Shown here: positions 25,078 to 34,321 of the stretch, piece after piece | How the letters are laid out: every line of letters begins with the position of its first letter | Position numbering within the stretch: the stretch's first letter is position 1 | Program-made: the position numbers and the translations under genes | Source of the DNA: Bacteroidia bacterium | GTDB lineage: Bacteria > Bacteroidota > Bacteroidia > AKYH767-A > OLB10 | Length of the DNA: 42,066 nucleotides | Assembly (NCBI GenBank): GCA_016788065.1 | Contig: JAEUTI010000007.1 | Location: 1 to 42,066 of the forward strand | Direction of reading: 5' to 3' | Notes under the pieces: generated by a model | What the model was told of the DNA's origin: nothing | The model's input: the letters and a program-made list of their open reading frames with translations, nothing else | Database searches by the model: none

Positions 25078-25803
25078 ATGGCAATTCGGAATCTTGGCGC
25101 AATTATAGTAGATACACTGAGGTATGATTTTATTAAGAAATCCTTTACAAATTCAGGCCCCAGAGAATATTTGCTGGATTTAGGTTGCGGCGTTAAACCA
25201 TTCAAACCCTATTACGACACGATAGCTAAAAAATCAATTGGTATTGATGTAGCACAAAGTCCACATGGCACAAATGCTGTCGATATTGTTTATGATGGAA
25301 AAATATTCCCCTTTAAAGAGAGCGAATTTGATTTGGTGTTTTGTACAGAAGTTATGGAACATGTTCCTGACCCCGTTTTATTTCTTTCTGAAATAAACAG
25401 AGTTATGCAAATGAATGGAAAGCTAATTATGACGACACCATTCATGGTGCCACTTCATGAAGAGCCATATGATTTCTATCGTTATACCAAATATGGAATT
25501 AAAGAACTTCTTACACGATCAGGATTTGAGGTAGAACAAATAACTCCTTTTGCCGATTATTTTGGAGTAATAATGGCTTTCCAAATGCAAATCTATCTCA
25601 AGTTCTGGAATACACTTTCAAAATTAACCAGGCTGAATGTATTATATACGGAATACAATCCATTTATTTTTTTACCGGTTGTTGTTCCTCAATGGCTGTA
25701 TCTGCAATATTTAAAACTTCCGCTTCCAAAAGGACTTAGAAGGTATTTATTCAGAACAACCCGCGGTTATGGATATACTGCAATAAAAAGAAGAAATCTC
25801 TAA
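25078..25803 (+). CDS. Class I SAM-dependent methyltransferase
   Basis: A 241-residue protein with a Methyltransf_11-type Rossmann domain. Motif I is YLLDLGCGVKPF (residues 31-42), an acidic residue ending strand 2 is in SIGIDVA, and the motif IV-like segment is FDLVFCTEVMEHVPDP, followed by the post-motif NRVMQMNGKLIMTTPF. The C-terminal third is aromatic-rich and includes a mildly hydrophobic stretch (FIFLPVVVPQWLYLQYL). The substrate is likely a glycan or lipid-linked sugar given the neighbours. It lies 11 bp after and 2 bp before its neighbours. Confidence 0.88.
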   Translation: MAIRNLGAIIVDTLRYDFIKKSFTNSGPREYLLDLGCGVKPFKPYYDTIAKKSIGIDVAQSPHGTNAVDIVYDGKIFPFKESEFDLVFCTEVMEHVPDPVLFLSEINRVMQMNGKLIMTTPFMVPLHEEPYDFYRYTKYGIKELLTRSGFEVEQITPFADYFGVIMAFQMQIYLKFWNTLSKLTRLNVLYTEYNPFIFLPVVVPQWLYLQYLKLPLPKGLRRYLFRTTRGYGYTAIKRRNL

Positions 25804-25805
25804 AA

Positions 25806-26915
25806 ATGAATACCATTAAAGTAATTCATTATATATGGTCTGCAAATTTCGGAGGTATTGAAAAACTCGCAATTGACCTAACCAAAGCACAGGAAGAAAA
25901 CCCTGAAGTTAAAAGTTCTATTTTAATAGGTTGCCATAAAGGTAACTTCATCGAAAAGCTGACAGAAGAAAATATCCCTCATCAGTTTGCATTCATGAAA
26001 CATGGGTTCGATTTCAGATTAAAACCCATTCGAAAAATCAGGGCTGCTTTCCGGGAAATCGATATTGTACACATCCATACTTTCAATCCGGTTATTTTTC
26101 TGTTGGCAATTTTAATGAAAAAGAAAATTGTTTACACGATACATGGGAATTTCAATTTCGGAAGAAAGGTTACCCTTTCAGATCGCTTTAATCATTATCA
26201 AAGAAAATTTTGCCTGAATCATTTTACTGATTTCATTTCCTTTAATTCCAAATTCACAATGAATAAAGCAATTGAGAAGTATGGCTTGAAAAATGTGAAC
26301 TGTAAGGTAATTTACAATGGCATATTCCTCTCTGCCAAAAATATTTCTGAAATTGAAGATGCAGCATTACAAAACAGACTTAAAAATAAATTTGTGGTCG
26401 GGACATCAAGCAGATTTGCCGGGTTCAAGAGAATTGACCGGCTGATCGAAGCATATGCTTTATTTGTTCAAAACAAACAGGATACCCTTTTATTGGTTGT
26501 GGGAGACGGCCCATTAAGAGATGAACTCAAAAGTCAGGTTAGTGCACTACAAATTTCAAACTCAACGATATTTACAGGTTATCAATCAAAGGTAAAAAGC
26601 TATCAGAACCAGATGTCCATTTGTGTGTTTCCATCTGAAAATGAACCATTTGGACTAGTAGCTGTAGAAACTTTGTCTTTGGGCAAACCAACATTGGCAT
26701 TCAAAGACGGAGGGGGAATGACTGAAATTCTAAGTGAATCCCTTCAGGAAGATATTGTTGACGACATCCCGCAAATGGCAGCCAGAATTGAATACTATTA
26801 TCATCAGTTCAAATCGGGAAATTTAAAAGGTAGTGATCTCAGAGTAAAAGTTGCATCTCGCTTTGAAGTGCATACGATGGAAAAGTCATTTTTCAATGCC
26901 TATCGGTCAGTTTGA
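25806..26915 (+). CDS. Glycosyltransferase family 4 (GT-B fold)
   Basis: A 369-residue GT-B enzyme. The N-terminal acceptor domain has IWSANFGGIEKLAIDL and DIVHIHTFNPV. The C-terminal donor domain has FKRIDRLIEAY, LLLVVGDGPLRDEL and the retaining-enzyme E-x7-E motif (Glu280 and Glu288 in ENEPFGLVAVETLSLGKP). It probably adds one sugar of the repeat unit from a nucleotide donor on the cytoplasmic face. The donor and linkage cannot be read from sequence. Confidence 0.93.
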   Translation: MNTIKVIHYIWSANFGGIEKLAIDLTKAQEENPEVKSSILIGCHKGNFIEKLTEENIPHQFAFMKHGFDFRLKPIRKIRAAFREIDIVHIHTFNPVIFLLAILMKKKIVYTIHGNFNFGRKVTLSDRFNHYQRKFCLNHFTDFISFNSKFTMNKAIEKYGLKNVNCKVIYNGIFLSAKNISEIEDAALQNRLKNKFVVGTSSRFAGFKRIDRLIEAYALFVQNKQDTLLLVVGDGPLRDELKSQVSALQISNSTIFTGYQSKVKSYQNQMSICVFPSENEPFGLVAVETLSLGKPTLAFKDGGGMTEILSESLQEDIVDDIPQMAARIEYYYHQFKSGNLKGSDLRVKVASRFEVHTMEKSFFNAYRSV

Positions 26916-27013
26916 ATTCTGGTTTCCAAAAACCAATTATAAAATTCTAATATTCAATTATTTAACATCTTGAAAAAGTAGTCCATTAATGGGTTATCAA
27001 CTAAAATAATTGC

Positions 27014-27021
27014 TAAATTTG
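27014..27021 (+). promoter_or_regulatory. Possible internal -7 element ahead of the Wzy-like gene
   Basis: TAAATTTG matches TAnnTTTG inside the 113-bp gap, but no TTTG is seen at the -33 position. If used, transcription would start at or within a few bases of the first ATG (27029), giving a leaderless or nearly leaderless transcript. Confidence 0.3.
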
Positions 27022-27028
27022 CGATGAA

Positions 27029-28288
27029 ATGTTGATGACTTATAAAGAATGGCTGTCCTGGTTCCGGAACCTGAACTGGACAGTTAAATGGTTTGTTATT
27101 ATCGTACTTATCAGACCAATTGTAGACAACTTCTACTATCTTAAGGAAATATCTCCTCTTATATCTCCAAATTACATAGTTGGTATTTTAACACCAATTA
27201 TGGCTCTTTATGGCATATTCACCATGAAGATGCCAAATTACAGTCGCCTTGATTCCTATATGCGAATTTTTACACTAATCTCCGGATTAGGCTGTTTAGC
27301 GATACTTATCAGTGACTCACTTTCATTTAATTCTATTGAACAAACCATAAAAATTACATTTACAAGCTACATGTATTTCTTCCTTCGAAGAATGATAGTA
27401 ACCAAAAATGATTTACATGGAGTTCTTCAGGCTTTTGTATATTCATCACTGGTTGTTGTTATTTCATTTGGATACGAACTAGTATTTCAACCAATCAATG
27501 TCCAAATATCTCGAGGATTAGAGCGATATCAGGGTAATTATTCAGATGTACTCAACTATGCATTGTACATGTGTGGCTCATTACTTATTATATGTTATGC
27601 ATATTTAAGCAGAGATACAGAAAAAGACCGAACCAAGAATATAGTAATCTTAGTTGGTGGGACAATTTTTGCCTTTTTGATTTTATTTAATATTCATCAT
27701 ACCGCCAGTTATGTTGTAATCCTGACTATTTTAATTTTATTCATGGTTTATAATTTTAAAAAGAATGCCATAATAGGGCTTGTATTCATAAGCATTCTTG
27801 GAGGTGTTGGCTACTTTTTAGGCTCAGAAACTGTTGATGAAAAACTGATGCCACTAATTGAAACAGATATTGAAGTTTATGAAGGTGAACGAAGTAATGA
27901 AATGTTGTTACATGGACGGGTTGGGAGATGGACCAGATTTCTTGAATACTTCTTTGAAAAAAACATGGTGGTACAATTCCTTGGACTTCCTCTCACATTT
28001 GAAAATCCATATATGTACATTGGGAAAGGTGTACACAATGATTTTGTAAGAACCTTATTGAGCGTTGGATACATAGGGTTTACACTTTACATAGTCATAT
28101 TATTGAATATTTTTAATCGAGCGATTCGTCAAAAAGCTACGATGCAATTCCTGGCTCTTGGTGTACTTTCAGCTTTATTTCTATACTCAATCAGCACAAC
28201 ACCTTTGCTATACCCTCCACTTATGTACATCTTATTACCAATAACTTGTATGTTAACGCTTCCTAAACACGTAATGGATAATAATTGA
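27029..28288 (+). CDS. Wzy-like polysaccharide polymerase / O-antigen ligase family membrane protein
   Basis: A 419-residue protein with about ten hydrophobic helices. A longer hydrophilic periplasmic loop near residues 275-335 is followed by KGVHNDFVRTLLSVGYIGF, which fits the HN..L..L...G..G pattern of the Wzy_C/O-antigen ligase family. It most likely polymerises flipped repeat units. ATG 27029 and ATG 27035 are both possible. It follows the largest gap inside the operon, where a weak promoter match is seen. Confidence 0.85.
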   Translation: MLMTYKEWLSWFRNLNWTVKWFVIIVLIRPIVDNFYYLKEISPLISPNYIVGILTPIMALYGIFTMKMPNYSRLDSYMRIFTLISGLGCLAILISDSLSFNSIEQTIKITFTSYMYFFLRRMIVTKNDLHGVLQAFVYSSLVVVISFGYELVFQPINVQISRGLERYQGNYSDVLNYALYMCGSLLIICYAYLSRDTEKDRTKNIVILVGGTIFAFLILFNIHHTASYVVILTILILFMVYNFKKNAIIGLVFISILGGVGYFLGSETVDEKLMPLIETDIEVYEGERSNEMLLHGRVGRWTRFLEYFFEKNMVVQFLGLPLTFENPYMYIGKGVHNDFVRTLLSVGYIGFTLYIVILLNIFNRAIRQKATMQFLALGVLSALFLYSISTTPLLYPPLMYILLPITCMLTLPKHVMDNN

Positions 28289-28292
28289 TAAA

Positions 28293-29393
28293 GTGAAGTA
28301 CAAATTATTAATTCTCGGCAAGCTTCCTCCTCCCTATATGGGACCTTCTATAGCCTTTCAAATACTGATCAATTCAGGATTGAAAAATGAATTCAATCTC
28401 GACTATTTAGATGTTACAGCAAATGAGAATCTGAATACCTTAGGCAAGTGGAGTCTGAAAAAAGTATTTACTAACCTGGATATTTATAGAAAACTAGGTA
28501 AAAAGTTAAAAAACAATAAGCCTGATGTCGTTCTTATCCCAATAAGTCAAACTGGGTTAGGATTTTTTAAGGACTCTGTGTTTATAGTAATATGCAAACT
28601 CTATGGATGCAAAGTAATGATTCAGTTGAGAGGAAGCGGATTCAAACATTGGGTTCAAAATTCCAATCCTCTGAATAAATTTTACGTTAATCTCATACTT
28701 AAAATCCCAAAAGGTGTAATAGTTTTAGGTAATAACCTTAAATATTTGTTTGCCGATTACTTTAAGGAAAATGAAATTTACGTTGTTCCTAACGGCGGAA
28801 ATTACAATGTGAATGACCGAACTTATACGAATAACAACAAAGTCAAATTAATTTATTTAGCAAACTTACAACCATCAAAAGGAATTGAAGATGTTATTGA
28901 CGCCTTAGTAATTCTTAACAAAAAATTGCCCAATTCCTTTTCTATGACTATAATTGGAGAGTGGCGTAAGAATGAAACTAAAATAAAATGCCTGGATATA
29001 ATAGAAAAAAATAATCTCCCAGTTACTTTCTATAATTCAGAAGTAAGTAAAAATAAATTCGACTATCTCACTTCAAGTGATATTTTCATTTTTACGCCAC
29101 GTGAACCTGAAGGCCACCCATGGGTGATCGTGGAAGCCATGGCTTCAGGATTACCAATAATTTCAACAGATCAGGGAGCAATAATAGAATCGGTTATTGA
29201 TGGTGTTAATGGATACATTGTACCTGTCAAGTCGCCGGATATCATAGCCGACAAACTGATAACTCTGATTAATAATTATGATCTGAGACATAAAATGAGT
29301 GTAAGCAGTCGCAACATGTACCTTGAAAAATTTACTGAAACTAAAATGGTTTCCAACTATACTTCCGCTTTAAAGTCTGTTATTGAAAAATGA
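28293..29393 (+). CDS. Glycosyltransferase family 4 (GT-B fold)
   Basis: A 366-residue GT-B enzyme starting at GTG 28293, 4 bp after the Wzy-like gene. The N-terminus LILGKLPPPYMGPSIAF is a common start for this GT4 group. The donor domain includes LIYLANLQPSKGIEDVIDAL and an E-x7-E motif (Glu273/Glu281 in EPEGHPWVIVEAMASGLP). This is the second of only two glycosyltransferases in the locus besides the initiating sugar transferase, which suggests a short repeat unit or further enzymes elsewhere. Confidence 0.92.
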   Translation: MKYKLLILGKLPPPYMGPSIAFQILINSGLKNEFNLDYLDVTANENLNTLGKWSLKKVFTNLDIYRKLGKKLKNNKPDVVLIPISQTGLGFFKDSVFIVICKLYGCKVMIQLRGSGFKHWVQNSNPLNKFYVNLILKIPKGVIVLGNNLKYLFADYFKENEIYVVPNGGNYNVNDRTYTNNNKVKLIYLANLQPSKGIEDVIDALVILNKKLPNSFSMTIIGEWRKNETKIKCLDIIEKNNLPVTFYNSEVSKNKFDYLTSSDIFIFTPREPEGHPWVIVEAMASGLPIISTDQGAIIESVIDGVNGYIVPVKSPDIIADKLITLINNYDLRHKMSVSSRNMYLEKFTETKMVSNYTSALKSVIEK

Positions 29394-29472
29394 CAGGTTC
29401 ATAACTAACTTTAAAAGCTATATCTCAATATAGTCATATCACTTCATCCAGAAAATATAAATATACGTTCTC

Positions 29473-31614
29473 ATGGAACAATTAACCCAAAGTTTAAAAG
29501 ACGGACAAATGAATTTACTTGATGTGCCATTCCCGGCACTCAATGATGGTTGCATTTTAGTTCGTAATCACTTTTCATTAATAAGTGCGGGTACTGAAGG
29601 AAAAACAGTAAAAGATGCACGACTTGGATATATTGGAAAAGCACGTGCAAGAAAAGATGAAGTGAAGAAGGTTATTCAAACCGCAAAAACTATGGGTATA
29701 ATGAAAACCTATAGAATGGTCATGAATAAACTTGATGCTCCTACTCCACTTGGATATTGTTGCGCCGGCGAAGTCATTGAAGTCGCTGACGATGTTACCG
29801 AATTCCGCATTGGAGATATGGTGGCATGTGGAGGAAACTCTGCAAATCATTCTGAAGTTGTGGCCGTACCAAAAAATCTATGTGTAAAAATTCCAGTTGG
29901 TGTTCATCCTGAACAGGCATCAATTGCAACCTTAGGTGCCATTGCTATGCAAGGTATCAGACAGGCTGATTTAAGACTTGGTGAGAGTGCAGCTGTTATT
30001 GGACTTGGTTTGATAGGACAATTAACTATTCAGATGTTAAAAGCTTCCGGTGTTAAAACAATAGGAATTGATATAGATGCTACTCAAGTAAATATCGCAT
30101 TGCAAAATGGTGCCGACATGGCTTACACCAGAAACAGCGAATATATTTATAAAGCCATTGAAGAACTTACAAATAATTATGGAGTTGATGCTGTAATTAT
30201 TACTGCCGGCACAGCTTCTACTGATCCAATCGATTTTTCCGGAGAAATTTGCAGACAAAAGGGAAAAGTGGTCGTTGTTGGAGCTGTCCCGACCGGTTTT
30301 AAAAGAAATAACTATTTTAAGAAAGAACTTGACCTTAGAATGTCATGCTCCTACGGCCCAGGGAGATACGATAGTGATTATGAAGAAAAAGGTATCGATT
30401 ATCCTTATGGCTATGTAAGATGGACTGAAAACAGAAATATGGAAGCGTTTCTGGAATTAATCCGTTCAAAAAAAATAAATATTGAGCCATTTATCAGCCA
30501 CAGATTTAGTTTTAATGATGCTGTTAAAGCATACGATTTAATCGTGAACCGAAGCGAACCTTTTCTTGGCATTGTTTTAAATTATGATATCACAAAAAAA
30601 CTGGTTTCTACAGTTCACAATGAAAAAAATAGTTTTCAAAATTTAACTGCAGGTACTCCTGTTATTGGATTTATTGGAGCTGGTAATTTTGCCCAAAATT
30701 TCCTTTTACCTTCAATTGGGAAAAGTGGTGTTTTAAAAGGAATTACTACCGCCAGACCTGCAAATGCCAAAAACTTAGCTGACAAGTACAACTTTAAATA
30801 TTGTACAGGAAACTCTGAAGAAATACTTAACGATAAGGAAATAAACACCATTTTCATAGCCACTCGCCACGACTCCCACGCGGCCTATGTTATCAAATCT
30901 CTTCAAAGTGGAAAGAATGTTTTTGTTGAAAAACCACTTTGCATGACTCTTTCAGAATTGGATGAAATAAAAGATATTCAAGAAAAATCCGGGAAATCAC
31001 TTATGGTGGGCTTTAACAGAAGATTTTCTCCACTCATAAAAGATCTCACAAAACTAGTCCATGAAAAGGCCAACTCACAAATAGCTATCAATTACAGAAT
31101 AAATGCAGGAGTTGTACCTTCAGATCATTGGATTCATGACAAATCAGTTGGAGGTGGACGAATCATTGGTGAAGCATGTCACTTTATAGATCTCGCGTCT
31201 TTCATAGCTAACTCCCCTATAGTTTCGGTGAGTGCAGTTGCCGTGAATGATTCATTAGCCCAAAACGACACTGCTGCAATTAATTTATATTTCGAAAATG
31301 CAAGCGTTGCAAATATTTCATATTTCTCAAACGGAAATAAAGATGTTGGTAAAGAATATTTAGAAGTATTTTTCGGAGGCAGAATTGGTGTAATCGACGA
31401 TTTTCAATCTCTAAAAGTTTTTGGCAAATCAACAACTGAAAAAAAATCAAAAGGTATGGATAAAGGACATGCACAGGAAGTTGCTGCCTTCCTCGAAAGT
31501 ATTCAGGCTGGTGCTCCCTGCCCTATCCCTTTTGAACAACAATACAATAGTTTTAAAGCTACATTTAAAGTCATGCAATCAATTGCATCAAACGGCGAAC
31601 GAATAATTGTATAA
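29473..31614 (+). CDS. Two-domain oxidoreductase: MDR dehydrogenase fused to Gfo/Idh/MocA oxidoreductase
   Basis: A 713-residue fusion. Residues 1-375 are a medium-chain dehydrogenase/reductase (GYCCAGEVIEVADDVTEF near 94-111, NAD-binding GLGLIG at 177-182). Residues 395-713 are a Gfo/Idh/MocA domain (FIGAGNFAQ near 400-408, EKPL at 486-489). The MDR half lacks the usual catalytic-zinc Cys region and has SLISAGTEGK at the corresponding place. Fusions like this occur in Bacteroidota and proteobacterial polysaccharide clusters, often beside heparinase II/III-like proteins, and are thought to modify a sugar by oxidation-reduction. The precise reaction is not established to my knowledge. Confidence 0.9.
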   Translation: MEQLTQSLKDGQMNLLDVPFPALNDGCILVRNHFSLISAGTEGKTVKDARLGYIGKARARKDEVKKVIQTAKTMGIMKTYRMVMNKLDAPTPLGYCCAGEVIEVADDVTEFRIGDMVACGGNSANHSEVVAVPKNLCVKIPVGVHPEQASIATLGAIAMQGIRQADLRLGESAAVIGLGLIGQLTIQMLKASGVKTIGIDIDATQVNIALQNGADMAYTRNSEYIYKAIEELTNNYGVDAVIITAGTASTDPIDFSGEICRQKGKVVVVGAVPTGFKRNNYFKKELDLRMSCSYGPGRYDSDYEEKGIDYPYGYVRWTENRNMEAFLELIRSKKINIEPFISHRFSFNDAVKAYDLIVNRSEPFLGIVLNYDITKKLVSTVHNEKNSFQNLTAGTPVIGFIGAGNFAQNFLLPSIGKSGVLKGITTARPANAKNLADKYNFKYCTGNSEEILNDKEINTIFIATRHDSHAAYVIKSLQSGKNVFVEKPLCMTLSELDEIKDIQEKSGKSLMVGFNRRFSPLIKDLTKLVHEKANSQIAINYRINAGVVPSDHWIHDKSVGGGRIIGEACHFIDLASFIANSPIVSVSAVAVNDSLAQNDTAAINLYFENASVANISYFSNGNKDVGKEYLEVFFGGRIGVIDDFQSLKVFGKSTTEKKSKGMDKGHAQEVAAFLESIQAGAPCPIPFEQQYNSFKATFKVMQSIASNGERIIV

Positions 31615-31616
31615 TT

Positions 31617-32789
31617 ATGAATAATATTGTTAATGCTGACACCCTTATTTCCGAGTCTCTTCACAGGCTTCAACATTATATCGAAAAGGAAGCATTTAAA
31701 GGATATGATCCCTATGATGCGTTAAAGTCACCATTATTTAAACTCCCTGTTTTAAAGAACAATAAAATCATTCGATTTGGGACACAACAACTGGTTAAAC
31801 GATTTCCATTGAATTTAAGGCCGGTTCTTTTCATTAAAAAAGGGTTGAATCCGGTAACTCTGGGACTGGCAATTCAAGCTTATGTAGCTATTGGTAAAGC
31901 AGGCCAGCTTTCACTTGATGAAGTTAATAACAAATGCAAACCTCTTATAGATCAACTAGTGAGTCTGATTCCTCCAGGTTATCATGGAGCTTGTTGGGGC
32001 TACGACTTTGACTGGGAGTCACGCTATGCAAAAATTCCTGCGTATCAACCTACCATTGTAGCTACAGGCTTCATTACAAATGCCCTGTTTAAATTATACA
32101 AATTAACAGGTAGTAAAGAAGCCATTGATTTGTGCACAAGCGCCTGTGAATTTATTTATAATGATATTAATCATTTTGAAGCTCCGGATGGTTCTGTTTG
32201 CTTTTCCTATTCACCTTTCGACAAAATCCAGGTATTTAATGCCAGTATGAAAGGGGTTCGATTATTGTCTCAGGTTTATAGTGTGAACAATGATAAAAAA
32301 CTAGCCATACTTGCTAAAAAAGGAGCATCATTTGTTGCAGGTCACCAACAAAATGACGGCTCCTGGAAATATGCAGCTTTAAACAAGGGAGAGTGGATTG
32401 ATAACTACCATACAGGTTATGTCCTCGATTGCTTCGATGAATACCAAAAATGTTGTAATGATAATTCATACGATCAGCAAATTAAAAATGGTTATGAGTT
32501 TTACCTGAACTCATTTTTCGAAAATGGAGAAATTCCAAAGTTTTTTAACAACAATACCTTTCCTATCGATTGTACCTCCGCAGGTCAATCTATTTTAACT
32601 TTAATACGGTTTGGAAATATTGAAACAGCTAAGAAAGTTGCCCTTTACACGATTAAAAACATGCAACATAATTCCGGCTATTTCTATTTCAGGAAATACC
32701 AATACTTCACAGAAAAACACTCTTTTATGAGATGGTCAAATGCCTGGATGTTTGCAGCTTTAGCCGAACTTCAGTCTTCAATCCGGTAA
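31617..32789 (+). CDS. Alpha/alpha-toroid protein of polysaccharide clusters (possible epimerase/lyase-like)
   Basis: A 390-residue soluble protein with repeated helical hairpins and Gly-rich turns (GYHGACWGYDFDWESR, ATGFITNALFKLY, GHQQNDGSWKYA, GEWIDNYHTGYVLDCF). This suggests an (alpha/alpha)n toroid like those of glucuronyl C5-epimerases, polysaccharide lyases and GH88/GH105-type proteins. Conserved aromatic and acidic residues in these loops would face a sugar-binding cleft. I recognise the type as a common partner of the two-domain oxidoreductase, whose gene ends 2 bp earlier, but not its function. No signal peptide is seen, so it acts in the cytoplasm. It ends this tightly packed transcript. 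Confidence 0.6.
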   Translation: MNNIVNADTLISESLHRLQHYIEKEAFKGYDPYDALKSPLFKLPVLKNNKIIRFGTQQLVKRFPLNLRPVLFIKKGLNPVTLGLAIQAYVAIGKAGQLSLDEVNNKCKPLIDQLVSLIPPGYHGACWGYDFDWESRYAKIPAYQPTIVATGFITNALFKLYKLTGSKEAIDLCTSACEFIYNDINHFEAPDGSVCFSYSPFDKIQVFNASMKGVRLLSQVYSVNNDKKLAILAKKGASFVAGHQQNDGSWKYAALNKGEWIDNYHTGYVLDCFDEYQKCCNDNSYDQQIKNGYEFYLNSFFENGEIPKFFNNNTFPIDCTSAGQSILTLIRFGNIETAKKVALYTIKNMQHNSGYFYFRKYQYFTEKHSFMRWSNAWMFAALAELQSSIR

Positions 32790-33139
32790 TTCCAATAATT
32801 TGCCCTGCTTTACCTTTTCCACCACCAATTTCTTGAATTTCAAAGATTTAATTTTAATCTAGAATCTAAAAATAACCTGATTTAACGTTGGAGTCGCTGT
32901 TTTTCGATGTTAATTGATTGAGCTTTTCACTTGAATCGGCACGATCAAAAATTTTATAAGATTCATATAATATTGATATTCAATATTATATATGTTTATC
33001 AACACTCGCTTGTAACAAACAGTGGTAATTGGCTATTGCGTCGGGTTTATAAAAAGATTAAATTTACACACCATTTAATTCATGAGTGTTCAACTTACTC
33101 CTCCCAAAAATGGCTTTTCTTAAAATAATAAACTAATGA
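32790..33139. other. 350-bp AT-rich gap before the sugar transferase
   Basis: No convincing gene: a 65-codon frame at 32931-33128 has no family resemblance and an AT-driven composition. The gap holds the inverted repeat at 32965-32991 and a weak promoter-like TAAATTTA at 33059-33066. No rho-independent terminator is evident after the toroid gene, so read-through remains possible. Confidence 0.6.
32965..32991. repeat. 12-bp perfect inverted repeat with 3-nt loop
   Basis: Arms at 32965-32976 and 32980-32991 pair perfectly around TAT. They are almost wholly A/T with a single G-C pair and no following T-tract, so this is a poor intrinsic terminator. A dimeric DNA-binding protein site or a chance AT palindrome are both possible. 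Confidence 0.7.
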
Positions 33140-34246
33140 ATGAGGAATAATATACTATCTGCTAAAGAAAAAAGCGAAGGTAAATTACGCGATCTTTTTA
33201 AGTTTGGGAATGTTAGAAATTCTATTCTTAAAGATCCGGGTCAGGAGGTATACGATTATTTATCCGAGTACGTAAGCCTGGAAAATGAAAGAACAATGGT
33301 ATTGATGACCAAGACAGCATTCAATGTTCATGCTCTTTCAGACAATTATTTTGATACGCTTGTCAATTTTGCCCGCATCAATGATATTCAACGCATAAAT
33401 AAATTTTTTGAAGCGGTGAATGGCAAACTACCGAAAGACGGATTGTTTGTGGGATGTGTGGAAACCAAAGGGGACAGAAAACATCGGATATTGAAAAAGT
33501 ATCCCTGGGGATTTTCTCATATTTATTACTTCTTTGATTTTATCCTTAAAAGGATTTTCCCAAAACTTCCAATTACAAAAAAGATATATTTCAAAATCAC
33601 TAGTGGTCGAAATCGCGTGATTTCAAGAACAGAAACTCTTGGAAGATTATACAGCTGTGGATTTAGTGTATTGGATGAGAAAAAAATCAATGGCAGAATG
33701 TACTTCGTAGTCAGGAAAATTGATGAACCTGCTTTTGATGAAGAACCATCCTACGGGCCAATTTGCAAAATGAGACGATTTGGCAAAGGTGGCAAAATTA
33801 TAAGTGTATACAAATTCCGCACAATGCATCCTTTTTCAGAATATTTGCAACAATACATTTATGAAAGAAATCAGTTAAAAGAAGGTGGCAAGTTCAAAGA
33901 TGATTTCAGAATATCCACAGTTGGCAAGTTTATGCGAAAATATTGGCTTGACGAACTTCCAATGATCATAAATCTTCTGAAAGGTGATCTTAAAATTGTT
34001 GGTGTTCGTCCTTTAAGTAAACAATATCTGAATCTTTATACTGATGAACTTAAAGCCAAAAGACTTCAGCACACTCCCGGATTAATCCCTCCATTTTATG
34101 CTGACCTCCCTAAAACACTTGATGAAATAATGGAATCAGAAATGAGGTACCTTACACAATATGAAAAGAATCCTATCCGAACTGATCTGAAATACTTCTT
34201 TAAAGCATTTAATCAAATATTTCTAAAAAAAGCAAGAAGTAATTGA
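33140..34246 (+). CDS. Sugar transferase (phosphoglycosyl transferase-like) with unusual N-terminal domain
   Basis: A 368-residue protein. Residues 206-368 match the bacterial sugar transferase (PglC/WbaP-type) catalytic domain: GPICKMRRFGKGGK, YKFRTMHP (224-231), the catalytic DE dyad in YWLDELP (Asp271-Glu272), KGDLKIVGVRPLS and TPGL. This family moves a phosphosugar to undecaprenyl phosphate to start the repeat unit. The hydrophobic re-entrant helix that normally precedes GP[IV] is missing; instead residues 1-200 form a mostly soluble domain ending GFSVLDEKKINGRMYFVVRK, which looks like the last part of a class I methyltransferase fold without a visible SAM motif. It is separate from the main operon and followed by a strong terminator. 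Confidence 0.88.
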   Translation: MRNNILSAKEKSEGKLRDLFKFGNVRNSILKDPGQEVYDYLSEYVSLENERTMVLMTKTAFNVHALSDNYFDTLVNFARINDIQRINKFFEAVNGKLPKDGLFVGCVETKGDRKHRILKKYPWGFSHIYYFFDFILKRIFPKLPITKKIYFKITSGRNRVISRTETLGRLYSCGFSVLDEKKINGRMYFVVRKIDEPAFDEEPSYGPICKMRRFGKGGKIISVYKFRTMHPFSEYLQQYIYERNQLKEGGKFKDDFRISTVGKFMRKYWLDELPMIINLLKGDLKIVGVRPLSKQYLNLYTDELKAKRLQHTPGLIPPFYADLPKTLDEIMESEMRYLTQYEKNPIRTDLKYFFKAFNQIFLKKARSN

Positions 34247-34255
34247 TACTACAAA

Positions 34256-34294
34256 TAAAAAGAACGCTACCATCGAAAGGTAGCGTTCTTTTTA
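34256..34294. terminator. Bidirectional rho-independent terminator closing the polysaccharide locus
   Basis: A 16-bp perfect stem (34256-34271 with 34279-34294) surrounds a 7-nt loop. The G/C-containing core GAACGCTACC is bordered by A-rich and T-rich ends, so it can act on both strands. It lies between the convergent sugar transferase and T9SS protein genes. Confidence 0.93.
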
Positions 34295-34321
34295 TTTTAA
34301 CTCATGGTAACTATTTTGCAG

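Noticed and set aside
32931-33128. 65-codon reading frame in the gap before the sugar transferase
   Set aside because: The composition follows the AT-rich DNA, no family pattern or good start context is seen, and it covers the palindrome.
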